From positions 49,825,340-49,889,339 of the forward strand of contig CM049322.1 in assembly GCA_026874595.1 (NCBI GenBank): DNA of 64,000 nucleotides, read 5' to 3'. Position numbers and translations under genes: made by a program. The DNA is from Sipunculus nudus (Eukaryota; Annelida; Sipuncula; Golfingiida; Sipunculidae). The notes under the pieces are model-generated. The model was not told the DNA's origin, ran no database searches, and was given only the letters and a program-made list of their open reading frames with translations. Each line of letters opens with the position of its first letter. The first letter of the stretch is position 1. This document shows, piece by piece, positions 1 through 32,800 of this stretch.

Positions 1-336
1 AGTCAGAAAGCATGAAATAGGGTAAACAGAAAAATAATTTCTCTTCATGGGAAGAAATTTGAATTCTGTAACACAAAGTCTAGACAGATTCCCAGTGTAT
101 CACTGAGTATCACAGTTATTGTAATGAATATTTACAAGAAATTATAAAAACTTCCCAAAAATCTATAAAGAAACCTCCTGAAAAGTTACCCTTAATTTTA
201 TCATAAAACTGTCACTAAATCTAGGCTGATGACTGATGATAACATTTCCTCTGATAGCAAGCCCCATATAAATTACCAAACACTAAGAACAGAACAGATT
301 CTGGATCCTCAGCCAATTATAATAGCTCTAGCCTAC

Positions 337-18881
<18,545 letters not shown>

Positions 18882-19411
18882 ATTTCTGTTTTTGACGTGT
18901 TTTGCCGTAAATAGGTTGTATCAGACGATTGTTGGTAACGATGTCGCTAAAACTGCGAAATAAACCATTGAATAAAAATAAACAAGTATTTGCTAAGTAA
19001 ATTAATTCAAGAGAGACATTATTTTCATACTGTATCTACGATTTTTTATAAATGAGTTTATTTGACATTATATTTGGTATTTGGAAAACCGGAAATAGTT
19101 TGCGACGCCGTTGAACCTCGTACCAAGAACTACAACACATCAACTTGGAAATCCCCTCGTCATAAGTTGTTTCCTTTTTAAGCACTAGATGGCAGCGGTG
19201 GGTAAACCCTAATTATCATTATCCCCGACCCACTTCATTTTCTGTGATACACAGTGCAGAATAATTCAACAAATTACTGACTTTAAAATCTATATGAAAT
19301 AATTTTTATACATATTAGATCTGTTTGATAAAAATAGTTTTATTGCTCTTTGTTTCAATGATTTCAAAAATGTAAAGCAACATTTTAATCTTTACTAAAC
19401 AATGTGATCAT

Positions 19412-19443
<32 letters not shown>

Positions 19444-19446
19444 TAT
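19412..19446. repeat. (TA)n microsatellite
   Basis: Alternating TA of about 34 bases with one interruption (ATACAT), in the intergenic region. Confidence 0.8.
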
Positions 19447-21504
19447 CAAAACCGACTTTAGATGTACATTTAAGGTAGCACCATCGTCTGCATTTATTTT
19501 GCACTCTTGTCACAATAAACTGCAAATGAATTGTTTTATTTTTTGCTAAACCAAATTAAATTATACCATTTAAAACCATGTAAAATTATCTCTAATAAAA
19601 TATATTTTTTCGTATTTCATCAATGACTTTCAATTTTTTAACTTTTTTGAAGTAACAGTTTGGGGAAAAGAAAAAAAAAACACTTTTCAAAAATCACACT
19701 TGACTTTGTGAGTATTAAATAAGAAATGTATGTGATTTGCCGTTTCTGAGAAACATCGATTTAGGCCTAAAACTCATGCATTTGGCTAAGATCATATTTG
19801 AAACCATCTTTAAAAAAACATACCATGGAAGATCTCCATGCGTTTATGTTTTATTCATAACCATTCCCTTTTTTTCCTGACATTTAAAAATTTTTACCAG
19901 TTAAAAAATATGTTTTACATATTATGATTCGATTTGGTTCCCTCCAACCTGTATTAGTCCAAAGTAAGTACTCCTTTCGAAAAGGTTGTCATACAGAAGA
20001 GTAAACAAAAACAGAACAGTTGGTATGGCCCTATCTAAAGATAAAAAAAAAGTTTAGCAAATTACACAGAAAATGGGCGTCTTCATGGTAAATTTTGTGG
20101 TGAAATGTCTGCCACGAAACTCAAGGTCTAGAAAAAAAATTATGCATGAAGAACTAAGCAGGTCTTTCTATGTTTTTATATATTTTTACTCTTTTGTACG
20201 ACAATTTTAAAGATTACTTAAGTTTAACATTAAGAGTAAGTTCGAGTATAATCCTAACAGATTATATATATTAAGGTTCTAATCCAACATCCGAGACTCA
20301 TATTGACCTGAATTTTTAGACATGTAAGCAATTGTTTTTTTTTTTAAGTAGTCATTATGACCTTTAGCCCAATTTTTTTATTGCAAATGTAAATAAGATG
20401 TCCTTCCATATTAAATCAGCTATTCGCCTGCCTTATTTGTAGAATTTACGTGAGTTCTGGCTTACTCTAATAAACTATACGAACTTTCTGCTGAGAAAGC
20501 TTCTTAAAAAGCGTCTGATACTGACGTATGGGCTTGTGTATATACAAGATATATAGCAAAGTTGTTGACAAACAGAAAAAAAAACCTGAGTAACCGAACG
20601 AGGGTGTCTGGCTGGTAAATATATACTAGTAAGTGCCTAAGTTGAAAGGTCACTAGTTGCTTAACGCCATTCGCAGAACATGAATGAGTTTGGATTATTT
20701 CGGATTATTATAAACACTTGGATATAAACAAAATAAAAGCCTGTTTATTTTTGGGATAGGCGTTTCCTACATCGCCTATTTTTATGAAAGGTTCATAGAA
20801 TTATCTTTAGCTACATACGTCATAATTTCGAAATATAGGCCCCTTTACACATTGTCACACCATTTATTTAATAAGTAAAAAAACAAAAGAATTATGAATC
20901 ATATAAATACTAACTTGAAAAATACTAGAAAAAAAGACGTCAAAATTTCCATTTTGTGAATTTATTTTTATTTTAAATAGTTATATAATTTGCGCCAGAT
21001 AGCAGAGCCTACCTCCGCGAATGAAATTATAAGCGATATTAGGCGGCATTAAAAGTGCGTGCTCTCTCCCGGATACGGCATTTTCTTGAGGGAGACCTCG
21101 CGGTCTGTAAGGAATCATGAGCGAGCACGATCCCCTCTCTGACTCGTGACTGTGGTTGTATATTGTATTGAGTTTCATAATGAATATTACTGTATGTTAT
21201 TTCACGGGATTTATCATGTCCGGAATGCGGACATTAGGTTAAAAGTTCTCCTTACATAGTTACAGTATTTCTTTTTTTATTATTTTCTACGCTTTGTTAT
21301 GCTCATAAGCGCTTTAATTCAATGTTCGATTGTAATTATAAACATATCATAATAGAAAACTATTTTACAAAATACCATATACTAATATGATCGATTTTAC
21401 ACACTTTATCCACTATATATTATACGTAACGGTTAATCTATATTACAACTGACGGTGGTCGCTCGACTGTTGTTATCAGTGGCGTCAATTTATCTTCTAG
21501 ATTG

Positions 21505-21910
21505 GGGGGGGGTGGGGGTAACTTGTAGACACACACGCACATATGTGTGTGTATATATATGATATATATATATACTTTTTCAGCGTCTGTATGACTTATT
21601 TGAAATACATTCTTAATCACACTTCAGATATATTACAATTAAGTATTAGGTTTTAGAAAAGGTATTATGTTTCCAGTATATGTTAATTGTAAACCAGGTT
21701 TAGATTTAATATTTCATATAGTAAACTCATAAATGGAACCAAAGTATATAATTTTATTCATTACAATTTTTCTTTTGCAATATATAAATATTGTTCTCTG
21801 AATAATGGGGATTCGGGGGGGGGGGAGGGGGGATGATTACATTGACCATCCCCCCTTGCCAAAAAGTTGGAGGGGATATATCCCCCCCCCCCCCATTACC
21901 TATATTGACG
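21505..21910. repeat. G-run / C-run inverted low-complexity pair
   Basis: A G-rich run at about 21,504-21,516, and a G-run at 21,817-21,832 facing a C-run near 21,881-21,894. The phrases ATTTATCTTCTAGATTGGGGG and CCCCATTACCTATATTGACGCCCCTGG bracket it, so it may be an eroded inverted-repeat element. Proline- or glycine-rich ORFs here come from these runs. Confidence 0.35.
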
Positions 21911-23369
21911 CCCCTGGTTGTCATGCAACTCCTTTGTGACCACAACAGTAATGAAATATCCGTACTTTTTTGTCGTGATTGTCAACGACGATGCCAAGTG
22001 TGTCCTAAGCGGGTCGACATTTCCCAAAGTGTCCCATAACTTTTGAGAAATCTGACATGATTTCTCGAACAGGCTATTGCGGCGACATCTATCAGAAACT
22101 AAAAGAACTAAAAGAAAAAGGGAAGATATGCTGGTTTTTGTAGTAAAGTGTCATATCATAGCGAGACTGACTGCTGCCATGTCCGGCTGGGGCAGAGACG
22201 CAAAGGGTTTCTTCCATATGTGTCTGTTCCTATCTGTATTACTTTATTTCGTTGGCACCTTATCAATTTGACACAGGGTTGGAAGAAACCAGAGGACCCA
22301 TAGATAACCACCGACCTTTGTTGTAGTTGTCTCTGGGTCCTCCCGTTTCCTCCACCTCTATAGAACACCGAACGCCACCATCCGAGACATGGAGAGTGCC
22401 GTGCATCAGCTTTTCTAATATTTATGCCTGTACTACCATTTGAAATAAATAGGTTTATATGTAAATTTGACATGGAATACACATACATAGTACAAAACAT
22501 GTTTTAGAACATTTCCAATGTGTTGCAAAGATGTTTCAACAGATCATTTTCAAGAAACATCAATTCTTGTGATGTTAAAAAAGTGCTATATTAATTCGTT
22601 GATACAGTAAATGTTATGTAATTTAAGTAGCTATTTGATCAGACTATAGTAAGACTACGTCTAAAAGATGAAATATCTAGTGTTTTTTAATTTAACAAGA
22701 AAAATGTTAAATCTCAGATCACTTATACATATGACAAAACAAACATTGCAATTTACAAGATACAAAAACAAAAAACACAACATTATGACAGGTTTAAACA
22801 AGACCACAACTCTTGAACCTCAGTCAATTTTTCACCTTTCTTCTCTGTCTCTGCATGTCTCTGGTCTTGATACAGTTTAACTTTATGTATAAATCTTGTG
22901 ATCTTTGGTTTTGTTCTATGATACCTACAATCATACATGTAATTCTTACCAAGCAAAATAATAATATTTATAATCTTGTTTAAATTTATGTCTCTTATTT
23001 TACAAAATAATATTTTGTTTATAACTTGACTCCATTTAAGAATTTGGTTGCTATATACAGTGCAACACCAACCAGGTAATTACAAAAATGTATAGAAAAT
23101 TATTGTATGGAATGTAACGCCTCCATGTTGGCAAAAAGACGTAAGGTATTGTACGAAAACATACAGGTAACAAGCCCTAACTTTGCTTCTGTCACTCGCT
23201 CAAGTAGGCCTAAGTTCTTATATCTTATGACACATGAATGTAAACTATTATCACGGTTTATATCAGACATATGGACAATCCGTTCGCAGATTATATATAA
23301 CCAATAGTGTTGCTCCACTTGCACATTAATTACTTACAATTTGTTTCAATGAGTGACATATAACCCCTT

Positions 23370-23470
23370 GAGGGCTGGGTACCAATTATGTATATTTATT
23401 GTATTCAGATATTGCATGTATACATGTATGATCATGTCACAATAATAAAGAAACTTTCTTCTTTCTTTCT
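23370..23470 (+). repeat. 3'-tail-like relic (LINE or retrocopy end)
   Basis: GTATACATGTATGATCATGT followed by CACAATAATAAAGAAACTTTCTTCTTTC: a poly(A)-signal-like AATAAAG with a simple TTTC tail. It resembles the end of a retroposed copy. No upstream reverse-transcriptase sequence was recognised. Confidence 0.3.
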
Positions 23471-24420
23471 GTATACCTGACTCCTATCATATATATTATT
23501 GTCAACAGAAATGTGCTATATGACACTTGTCATATGAACATACACCGATAATGCAATTATTATTCAATCAGATTTTATTTCAACTACATTTCAAAGATAA
23601 CTATATATAGAATATAAAACAATTTTGTGTCATATATAGAGTAAAACACGCACCAGCTAATTATATATATCGGCGTATTCTGCGATAAATCCTGTCATAA
23701 TATTATCAACAAAAAAATTTGCTATACAGCAGCCTTGATAGCTGAAACCTGTATAATTATGCCAGCATTAAACGATAATGCGATAAATGTTTAGCCCAAC
23801 TGAACTAGCTGACATATCATTATGGTGAGATATATGAAAAATATCATTTAGCTCCACGGCAGCGATATGAATATATTTCATTTTCATTCTCCCGAAAATC
23901 TGTTTTGTTCATAATACCAAAATAATAAATAAATTTAATTATTTTTCTTCAGGGTTGATTTTATAAACACAATAAAACTTAAATGTGTATAAAATTTAGA
24001 AATTCGTCTGCTTGAATCCTTGTTCATGTAAAACATTCCTTAAAGCCGCCCATGCATTCACCTGCTTTTCCAGTAGAATTTGTGCGATATGATAATAACT
24101 ATGTGCACATATAAATGATCCGAACATATTTTGGTAATTCCTGTTAAGAATGGTTCTTATAACGCCTCTCTGGTGGATGTAGGCCTATGAGTTTGTTTAT
24201 CTACAAGCTCTTACAGCAAAAGAGACCGGTACATGGGCCAGTGTTAATAAACAGAAAGACCATATGTTAAATACCTGAGATGGATGGTTAGCCTAATTGC
24301 ATTTGCATGTGTGGAAGTTCAATAGTCATTGTTTGAAAAACGGCCTTGCTAAACTCTGATTCATCTAAATCGCCACTAGATGTCCTTAATTATTGTATTT
24401 GTATTATTTTGGCAGTGTCA

Positions 24421-24706
24421 TTCCAGCTGTACGACTTCGGGATGGACTACCTCGGGATGGACGACACTATACGAATGGACGACATTCTGAATGGACGACG
24501 TCAACAATATAAATTATAAGGTAATAATTAAGGAGTTATAAGTGGGGTAATTGGGGGATTTCTACATGTAGTAAGGGTTAGGTTAGGGTTGTGTATCACT
24601 CTATCAATTACACGCACTTTAACTCCTGATTACTTATTAAGTTAGATTGTCGTCCATTCGGAATGTCGTCCATTCGAATGTCGTCCATCCCGAACGTCCA
24701 GCTGGA
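24421..24706. mobile_element. Inverted-repeat MITE-like element with internal GTCCATTCG repeats
   Basis: The left side reads TTCCAGCTGTACGACTTCGG then GATGGAC..., and the right side is the inverse, ending in CCCGAACGTCCAGCTGGA. Each arm carries three GTCGTCCATTCG-type units in tandem (period about 20-24 bp), mirror-imaged. The centre is AT-rich with GGGTTAGGTTAGGGTT at 24,584. It lies 500 bp upstream of the CBL start codon. Confidence 0.6.
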
Positions 24707-25208
24707 TTGTAACCATTTTCCCGGGCCCACCAGATATTTTAAACACACGGATTAAAATAAATGAACAGCGTATGTGTGTTGGGATCATAGATTTCTGGTC
24801 TATTTATAAAAGGTTCAACAGATTAATTTTAAGATAAAAGTCGTCAAATGTTGGAATAGACGCCTTTAAAAAAATAAAAAGAAAAACATGCATATATATG
24901 TGTATATTATATAAACTTAATTAATTTAAGTAAACATTAAATAGGCCTGTTTTTGTTTTATTACAGTGTGAGGCTGCATAACAAACACTTGGTGATCCCA
25001 TACTATAAAAAGAAAATACACCGATGCAACAGTGTAAATTATTAGTTGTTTTGCTGCTTGTTTACTGACAAATACCTTCTATTTTTGTAATTTTAATCAT
25101 TTGTGGTTGCGTACAAAAAGGTCGCTCGGACAAGCAGACGACAAGCGCAAGGGATGACGGGAAGCCTATGCCTGGTACGAGGTTGCTGGAACAAGGAAGT
25201 GAAGCAAG

Positions 25209-25753
25209 ATGGCGGCCTCGGGAAGACGGGGAGCTCCGGGCATCAATCTCCCAGGCTGGATACAGCGTCTCGGAGGTGCCATAGCCGACGTAGTCACACC
25301 CCCACGGTTCATCGTCGATAGAAAAAGTATTGAAAAATCGTGGAAACTTATGGACAAGGTCGTAAAGCAGTGTCAAAACCCAAAGATGAACTTGAAAAAT
25401 AGCCCCCCTTTCATTTTAGACATCCTTCCCGATACATACCAACATCTACGGCAAGTGTACGCCAAGTACGAGGACAGAATAGCGGTTCTTAATGAGAACG
25501 ATTATTTCCGTATTTTCATCGAGAACTTGATAAACAAGTGCAAGAAAACTATCAGACTTTTCAAGGAAGGGAAGGACCGTATGTATGATGAAGGCACGCA
25601 TTATCGCCGGAATCTGACTAAACTGTCACTGGTTTTCTCTCATATGCTTGCCGAGCTCAAAGCAATATTTCCAGATGGGGTTTTCGCCGGGGACAAATTC
25701 AGAATAACAAAAAGTGACGCCGCTGACTGGTGGAAACGGACGTTTGGTGACAA
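25209..25753 (+). CDS. CBL: CBL coding exon 1 (N-terminus and 4H bundle)
   Basis: Encodes residues 1-181 and two bases of Lys182. It starts [19 protein letters not shown] and soon enters conserved runs such as [36 protein letters not shown] and [20 protein letters not shown]. The N-terminus is short and lacks the His-rich tract of human CBL. The donor is AA|GTAAGT; unspliced, the frame stops at once (TAA at 25,755). Confidence 0.97.
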
Positions 25754-26843
25754 GTAAGTTTTTCCTCTTTAATTCGATACAAGGTGGGAGGGGCAGTTTT
25801 TAAATGACAGGTGACATGTCCATTTGTAAACATGTCAAGTTCAGTGTCAGCTCTATTAGATAGGGTATAACAGAGATCTCAGAACTTCTCTGAGTTCATA
25901 ACCTGAAAATAGTTTTGGTAAAAATACCAGTATTTCCTCGAGATATATAAACATTATCCATTTGAAATTATTGAGTTGGGATTAGTAAACAACTAAACAT
26001 GCTGCTGGACCATGTGGTCGATTCATTCCCTTTCCAGTTTAATGTAGTTACCTAGGTTACCATTACATATGCTACGATCATCCGCTTCTGACATTCAGTC
26101 ATGGAGAGACGGACCGGATGGTCATTTGTATACTAACGGTCATCCATTTGCACATCTTATAATTTCACATGTACTTGTTCTGAGTCCCCATGCCCACTTT
26201 CTAGAGTTCCACCTCTTATCCTCCCTTGCACAGGTTGATATATACATATAATATATATGTATATATGTTATTATATGTATATATGTTACAGACTTGCAGC
26301 CTCACAGCTCAAACAGGCCATACAAAAAAATGACTTAAATTTTGAGTTGTGCAGTGAAACATGAATGGACTATCCAGCAGGTAAATTTCATGTTTATTCC
26401 TGACAGAGCAGCCGGTCCTGCATTCATGGAGAGGCTACATAATAGCCATGCACATGCTGGACTGAGTAACATGAAAATATGAAGGTCCAGTTGTTATTTG
26501 TATTATAATGAAATAATATGGTACATGATAAGAGTACTAAATGACAGGGCTCCACATTAACGGTTTACTGTTTGTCCAGGGCAAGTAAAATTCCCAGAAA
26601 ATGGTGGTAAGGCAACCAAAAGTGGGGTCCTACTTGTCTGACTGGGCAAGTGGGTGCAACAAACCTTTACACAAGGTCTGCATCTTGACTTATCATAAGT
26701 AAGCTACTTTCTTTTCAGGAGAAGTGAAGTTAAAATTGTAATACTTCTAGCTTAAATTTCCTCCATGTTTTTTTTTCTGTGCAAATGCTAAAGAGAAACA
26801 TTATTTACAAACAAACATTTGAATATATATATATATATATATT

Positions 26844-26885
<42 letters not shown>

Positions 26886-29800
26886 ATAATAATCATGTGG
26901 ATGTGGCAGATTTGTGTGGGGACAAGTAAAAATTCATGTAGGGCAAATAAAAACCAGCTGTCGCTTGCCCTACTTGACAAGTTCTTTCAAAAGTAAATGT
27001 CGAGCCCTGAATGATTATCTGTTTTGGTTTTCATCAGATGATCCAGCATAGTTTACATCTGGCCTAGGCTAGATTAAAATCCTGGCCTGCTCCATGATGG
27101 ATTTTAATTTAGCCTAGGCAAGATTGCGATTGTGATCTCGTCTAGGCGAGTTCAAAATCTGTCTAGGCGAGATCACAATCGCAATCTCGCCTAGGCCAGA
27201 TCACAATCGCAATCTCTTCTAGGCGAATTTAAAATGGGCCTGGATTTAAATCTTGTCTCTGACATATATATAAGTTTATCACTATCAGTCATATGTACAA
27301 TAAAAATTTAGGCTAAATCTGCACATTTATATCCTTTTCTCTGCCTTATAGGATACGAAAATGCCTGATGTGACATACTTTACACCTGTTATTGCATATC
27401 TGAGGTATCTCCTGTTGTTGACTTGAGTGTAACACTGGAAGTAGATGGGGTTAGAATTGATCTCAAATGAATGAGAGTCCTGACCAACAATTATATGTTC
27501 AAATTTTCTGGCGATCCTCGAATTAGACCTCACCAGGAAACAGTTTCATACAGAAAAAGTGCACATTTTCCAAATGCGGCCTGTCTGGACACAAATGCTA
27601 CACTATTTTTAGATGATGGCATGTTGTGTTACACTTACAATCTACTGGTATACAGAAATGCAGGAAATACGATTTGAGTGAGGAACACATGGCCGAGAGT
27701 CATTTTCACTCATTCTTTTGGAGTAGGGAAAGAATAGTAAAATAAGTGTTCCACATAAAGTAGTCCATATCAGGATTTCTTGGTACTCAATAAAGGAACA
27801 AGTGAATCAAGTGTGCATCTTTAGGTCAGGTGTAAGTACCTGAGTTGTTACAACATAGCTTCAGGCCAATCTTTAGTTTATATAACCTAATTCACAATGG
27901 AGTAATTTATTACATCCAGTCATTGTATTTACAACTAGTAGAAATCAGCATTCTAGTGAATGCAAGCCTGTAACATGTGGGGGGTCCCAGTTGTGGGAAG
28001 CTGCTCAAACTGTGTTCGTATACACTTTTTTGGCCCATATTCCTAGGCTCATTCATGCATTTATTATTGCCTTTACGGCAGAGAATATGATGATCTAATC
28101 ATTTCTTCATTGGCCCATTCCAGAAATGCCCTGAAAATTTCGTGAGATTCATGATTGCATGGGTGAGTTATGTTGTGAACAAACACACGTACACACATAC
28201 ACACGAAAGGGGATGAACACGTACTCTCCTGGTCCAAGCTTTTGGTCAAATATACAATATATATGATGCAGTAAGCTCTTCTGTTGAACACTATCAACAG
28301 GGATGGTCACCTGATATCTTGCAGTAGATGTCAGCATAGCCAGAGTAACACATGAAAACAAGTACATTTACTACTTGGTCTGCATAAATTTTATGCTTTG
28401 GTACAATATAATCTTTTTATTGGCATAATCTGGGAAGAAAACATTTAATATAGATCTATATAATTCCTTAACAGAATATTACAGTTGCTAGCAATAACTG
28501 AATCAAGACTAGAATGGGGAAATTGTAATTTTATAATTTATATTTGAGTAGCACTGAGAATCCCTACAAAAATTTATAGGCCTTATAACTACTTGGATGT
28601 CAAAAACTTGGATATATATCATGTTCTTGCAAACAATCATGACCATTTTCAATTGCCTTTTAATTGCCCTTGTTATTCCCAGAAAGGGTTGTTTGAGTTT
28701 CCTTGAAATTGGTAATGTTACCCAGTTATCAGATTAAGTGTCAAGGCTCCTTATTTTCTGAAAACAGTACAATTGTTCTGTTATTGTGGTAAAGTGTTTA
28801 TATACTCCCAAAGAGTTATAAATAGCAATCTCTCTATAGGTATGTTTAATTTTTTTTGTCAATTTAATAATACACAGCCAAATTCTAGTGTGTCTGCACT
28901 TTAAGTGAGATAGCAGCAGCTTTGCCCATCTGATGATAGTTATGAATACACAAAAATTTCAGTGGACATTTATATTGGACTGGTAGGCTTACAAAAGTTA
29001 AAACAAGTCATAAGGGAAGAGGCACTGCAATAGACTTTTTCAACAAGCATGTGCACTGGGTGTGTTTGAGCAGGGTATTGGTCACCTTCACTGCTCAAGC
29101 AAACAGACAATCAAGACAATGATATCAAGTATCGAGGTGTTCAATATCAATATAGGTAGAATGCAACTATATTTGAGCAAGGATACTACATATATTTGTA
29201 ATATGACCAGAAATAAATTGATTAAATTCATTATTTTGTTAAAGTACGTAGCATGGTTGTCAAATATATATATATATATATATAGGAACATTCAACAAAT
29301 TTCAAAATGAAACCTTTTTCATTCAGGTTCTCATGGTTGTCAAGTAAGAGTTCTACAACTTTAAGTACAAGTTATTTCACTGCAACGGGCAAAAACACAA
29401 CTGCTATTGCTATACACTGCCGTGCAAAAGTATGCTGCTTACCCAAAATCATACATGTCAAATATCTCCGATAGGTGTCACTTGTGAAATTTATGGAAAG
29501 GTCTGTTCCATTGATAAAAGTGTATCTGCCCAAAACAGAGTTTTGCAGATACTATGTTTTTGAACTGGTTGCATTGAATCGCTGCTGCCGCAACAATAGT
29601 TTCTGAAAAAGAACTCTGAGACCACTGGACAGATTTTTCCAAAATTTTACACCAATTATCGGGTCACATGTGAACTGGTGCCAAACTATTTTGCGTTGAC
29701 CTCTGACCTTCCTCTCTTCAGTGTGTCCATGTGTGCATCTGTTTTGACACAGTAACCCACATATCTTCGGACTCGTTTGACCAATCAGACTAAAAATTTT

Positions 29801-32800
29801 GCTCTAATGTAGCCCTTTGATAGCTTTATAATATACATTAAAATGGTGGAGCCACCTGCAATCATTTTGCACATCATCCATCTGTTCATCTGCCTTGGGG
29901 AAAAATCACTCATATCTCTGCAGTGAATGGACTTATTCACCTGAAATTTTGTATGTGTATTCATCCTGGATAGCTTTCTTGATTTTATGGCAGGTGGCGC
30001 CACCTACATTCATGTTCAGGCTGCAGACATCCAGGCTGATATCTCAGGACTGGTTAGATGTATCCTCCTGAAATTGTGCTTGTGTATAGATTTCACATAA
30101 CTCTTTATCATTTGCAAAACTGGGGGCGTGACCTGCAACCATTTTTGCACAGCGTCCGTCTGTTTGTCTTCCACCCATTAAATCACTCATATCTCGGCAG
30201 TGGTTTGACTTAACTGCCTATAATCTTGCAATTGTATACATATTGGAGAGCTTTTTGAGTTTGTGGCAGGTGGCGCCACCTACATTAGCATTCTGGCTGC
30301 AGATATCCAGGCTTATAGCTCAGCTGGTTTGATGTATCCTCCTGAAATTTTGCATCTAATAGATCTCACAAAGCTTTTTATCATACGCAAAACTGGTCAT
30401 GCCACCTGCAACCATTTTTGCACAGCATCAATCTGTTTGTCTTCTGTTTGTCTGCCGTTGAATAAAATTACTCATATCTTGGCAGTGGTTTGACTTATCT
30501 GCCTAAAATTTTGCAGTTGTATACAAATTGGATAACTTTCTGGATTTTATGGCACGAGGAGCCACCTACATACACATTTCTGCTGCAGACATCCATGCTA
30601 ATATGCAACACACCTCACTCTATTTCCCCTTGCCACTTAATCCATGCCTCACTTTGCCTGTGCCACTCTGATTTCGGCAGATATACTTGGTCTCTTGTCG
30701 ACTACTCTTATTCTAGTTGTAAACAGCTGGTAATCTTAACATTAAGCAAATTAAAAAACAAAGAATGACGAGTTAGAACAAAAAAAGATACATGTGACTT
30801 GCAAACAAAAGTAAGAAAAAATAAAAATAAAAATGTAAAATATCCAATCTGTGTATGGTGACCAACCATTTCCTGCGTATGGTACAGGTTGGCTATTGTC
30901 CATGTAACACTTGTGAGACATGCTTGTATACAGATAACGTGGTCTGGTCATAAGTTCAACAAATATGCAGGGCTATTATACAGATTGCTGAGCTAAAACA
31001 AAATTTTTCACACACTTGACAACTAGGTTTTACTTGCCTTATATGAATTTTTACTTGTCCCACACAAATCATTGATCACAGCCGCAACCACAAAAGATGT
31101 GATTTGCATGACCATTTTACAATAGTATACATATGTTTAAATGTTTGTTTTTAATAATATATCTTTTAGCAATTGCACAGATTAAAACATGCTGGTAATT
31201 TAAGCTAGAGGTATTGAAATATGATTCCACTTCTCCTAAAAAAAATTGGCTTAGTTAAGATTTAGGCCTTTGTGTTAAGGTTTAAGTTGCACCCACTTGC
31301 CAACAGTTTTCTGGAACTTCTACTTGCCCTGGGCAAGTGGATAACTTAATGTCGAACCCTGTCTTGTTTAATTTAAGTGACTTATGGTGGATAATTGCAC
31401 TGGTTTAATTTAAGTGACCCTTACCTGTAGACCAAGAGGCGTAAAAAATGATAAAAAAAATGCATTGTCATCAAGGTTTACAGTGTGGTTCTCACCATTA
31501 GATTAACCTACCACTCTGACAGGTAGATACTCTTCTATGTCAGAAGGGGAAATTGCCATACACTGATATAAGACAAGAGATGAAGTGTTTAAAGGTTAGT
31601 ACCGTAATGTTTTCATAAGGCAGGTGGAAAATTGTGCTGAAATATCTCATTATAACAGTAGACCACCCTCTCATTGATCAGAATATTTATTTGCCCCCTG
31701 CCAGGGCTCTGAAGCCCGTAAACTGCAAAGTCAACCTTTGCAAGCAGTGAGTAAGTGAAATAAGTTTCATCTAATGTAACATGACCACTAAGTATTAAAG
31801 GTATATATGACCTAATGGGGTCTAATAGAGCTAAGTTGAAATTAAAACCCCATTTTGTACATATCTATTGCTGGTCTGTGTAACAGTATTGTACTATATG
31901 TATGCACAGTTAATATATCAACTGAGCTCTCCACTAGAGCACATACAGTGTTGTGATGGCTGTTTTTTATCAGACTAGTAGATAGTGAGTGTGCTTCTGA
32001 GGAAAATCCACCCTGCCTTGAACTTAGGTAATCTTGTCTAAACGTGATAAGTGTCAAGGCCAGACTAGTGGGGACAACCTCATCTGGATAAACCTAGGCT
32101 ATTTTCACTATCAGCTTTGTTTGTTTCTCGTTGGTTTCAGGTGTCAGATGTGCCTGGACAGAAAACCATTTCAGAATCTGTTTACAAGTGCCTCTAGAAA
32201 TAGAAACTTTGAATTTAATCTACACAACATACACACACTCACACACAAGATATTTTTTGTTGAGAGAGATGCTGAAATTGATTGATTAAACTGTGTTTAA
32301 AGTCTGGTGATCTATCAGATTCACTTAATTATTTTGTATGGCAGTTTATAGCACTAGTTAGGATTGCCAGGTTTATAATTTGTTGTAATTTTCTATTAAC
32401 TTAAGGTTTTATTCATAAATATTTAAATGCTAGCTTGTTTGAATGTTTTTATAATTTTTTAGCTCAATGTTGTGAATGAAGTTGCTATGACTACAATTGA
32501 ACCTTCATAACTTTTGTGTATGTTAATAGGACAGATTCCCCATTTTATCACTAAAAGTAGTGTAAAGCCTCAGGACAGTAAAAGATCACATTTTTAAAAC
32601 ACTTTTTACCGGCTTTCTTACCTGAGCAGAGCACAAGGCTTCGTTAGTTTGAATCTCAGCCGGAGCAGTGAGAAATGTCACGGTCTGCCCTCCCCCAGGG
32701 TGAGCCCTCTGCCAGCTTAATGGGAAGGCTGTGCCCAATGGCTGTGTTTCCCTCACATTTAAGTGCGCCTTTCTGGGGCTTCTCGGTGGAATGACCCAGC

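Larger units (their letters stand above)
18882..25208. promoter_or_regulatory. Intergenic region between the divergent TBC1D23 and CBL starts
   Basis: 6.3 kb between the two start codons, so it should contain both promoters. Just upstream of TBC1D23 there is a TGACGT CRE half-site (about 18,893). I see no TATA box that I would trust and no further gene. Contents: (TA)n at 19,412-19,446, a VNTR-poor AT-rich stretch to about 24,400, G- and C-runs at 21,505-21,900, an ATAAAG-tail relic at 23,390-23,465 and an inverted-repeat element at 24,421-24,706. Confidence 0.5.

Noticed and set aside
22156-22500. 114-codon minus-strand ORF containing RGGGNGRTQRQLQQ
   Set aside because: No domain recognised, no supporting splice sites and no conserved run; may be part of an uncharacterised repeat.
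24584-24600. GGGTTAGGTTAGGGTT, telomere-like
   Set aside because: Only about two and a half imperfect units in the centre of a MITE; not an interstitial telomere array.
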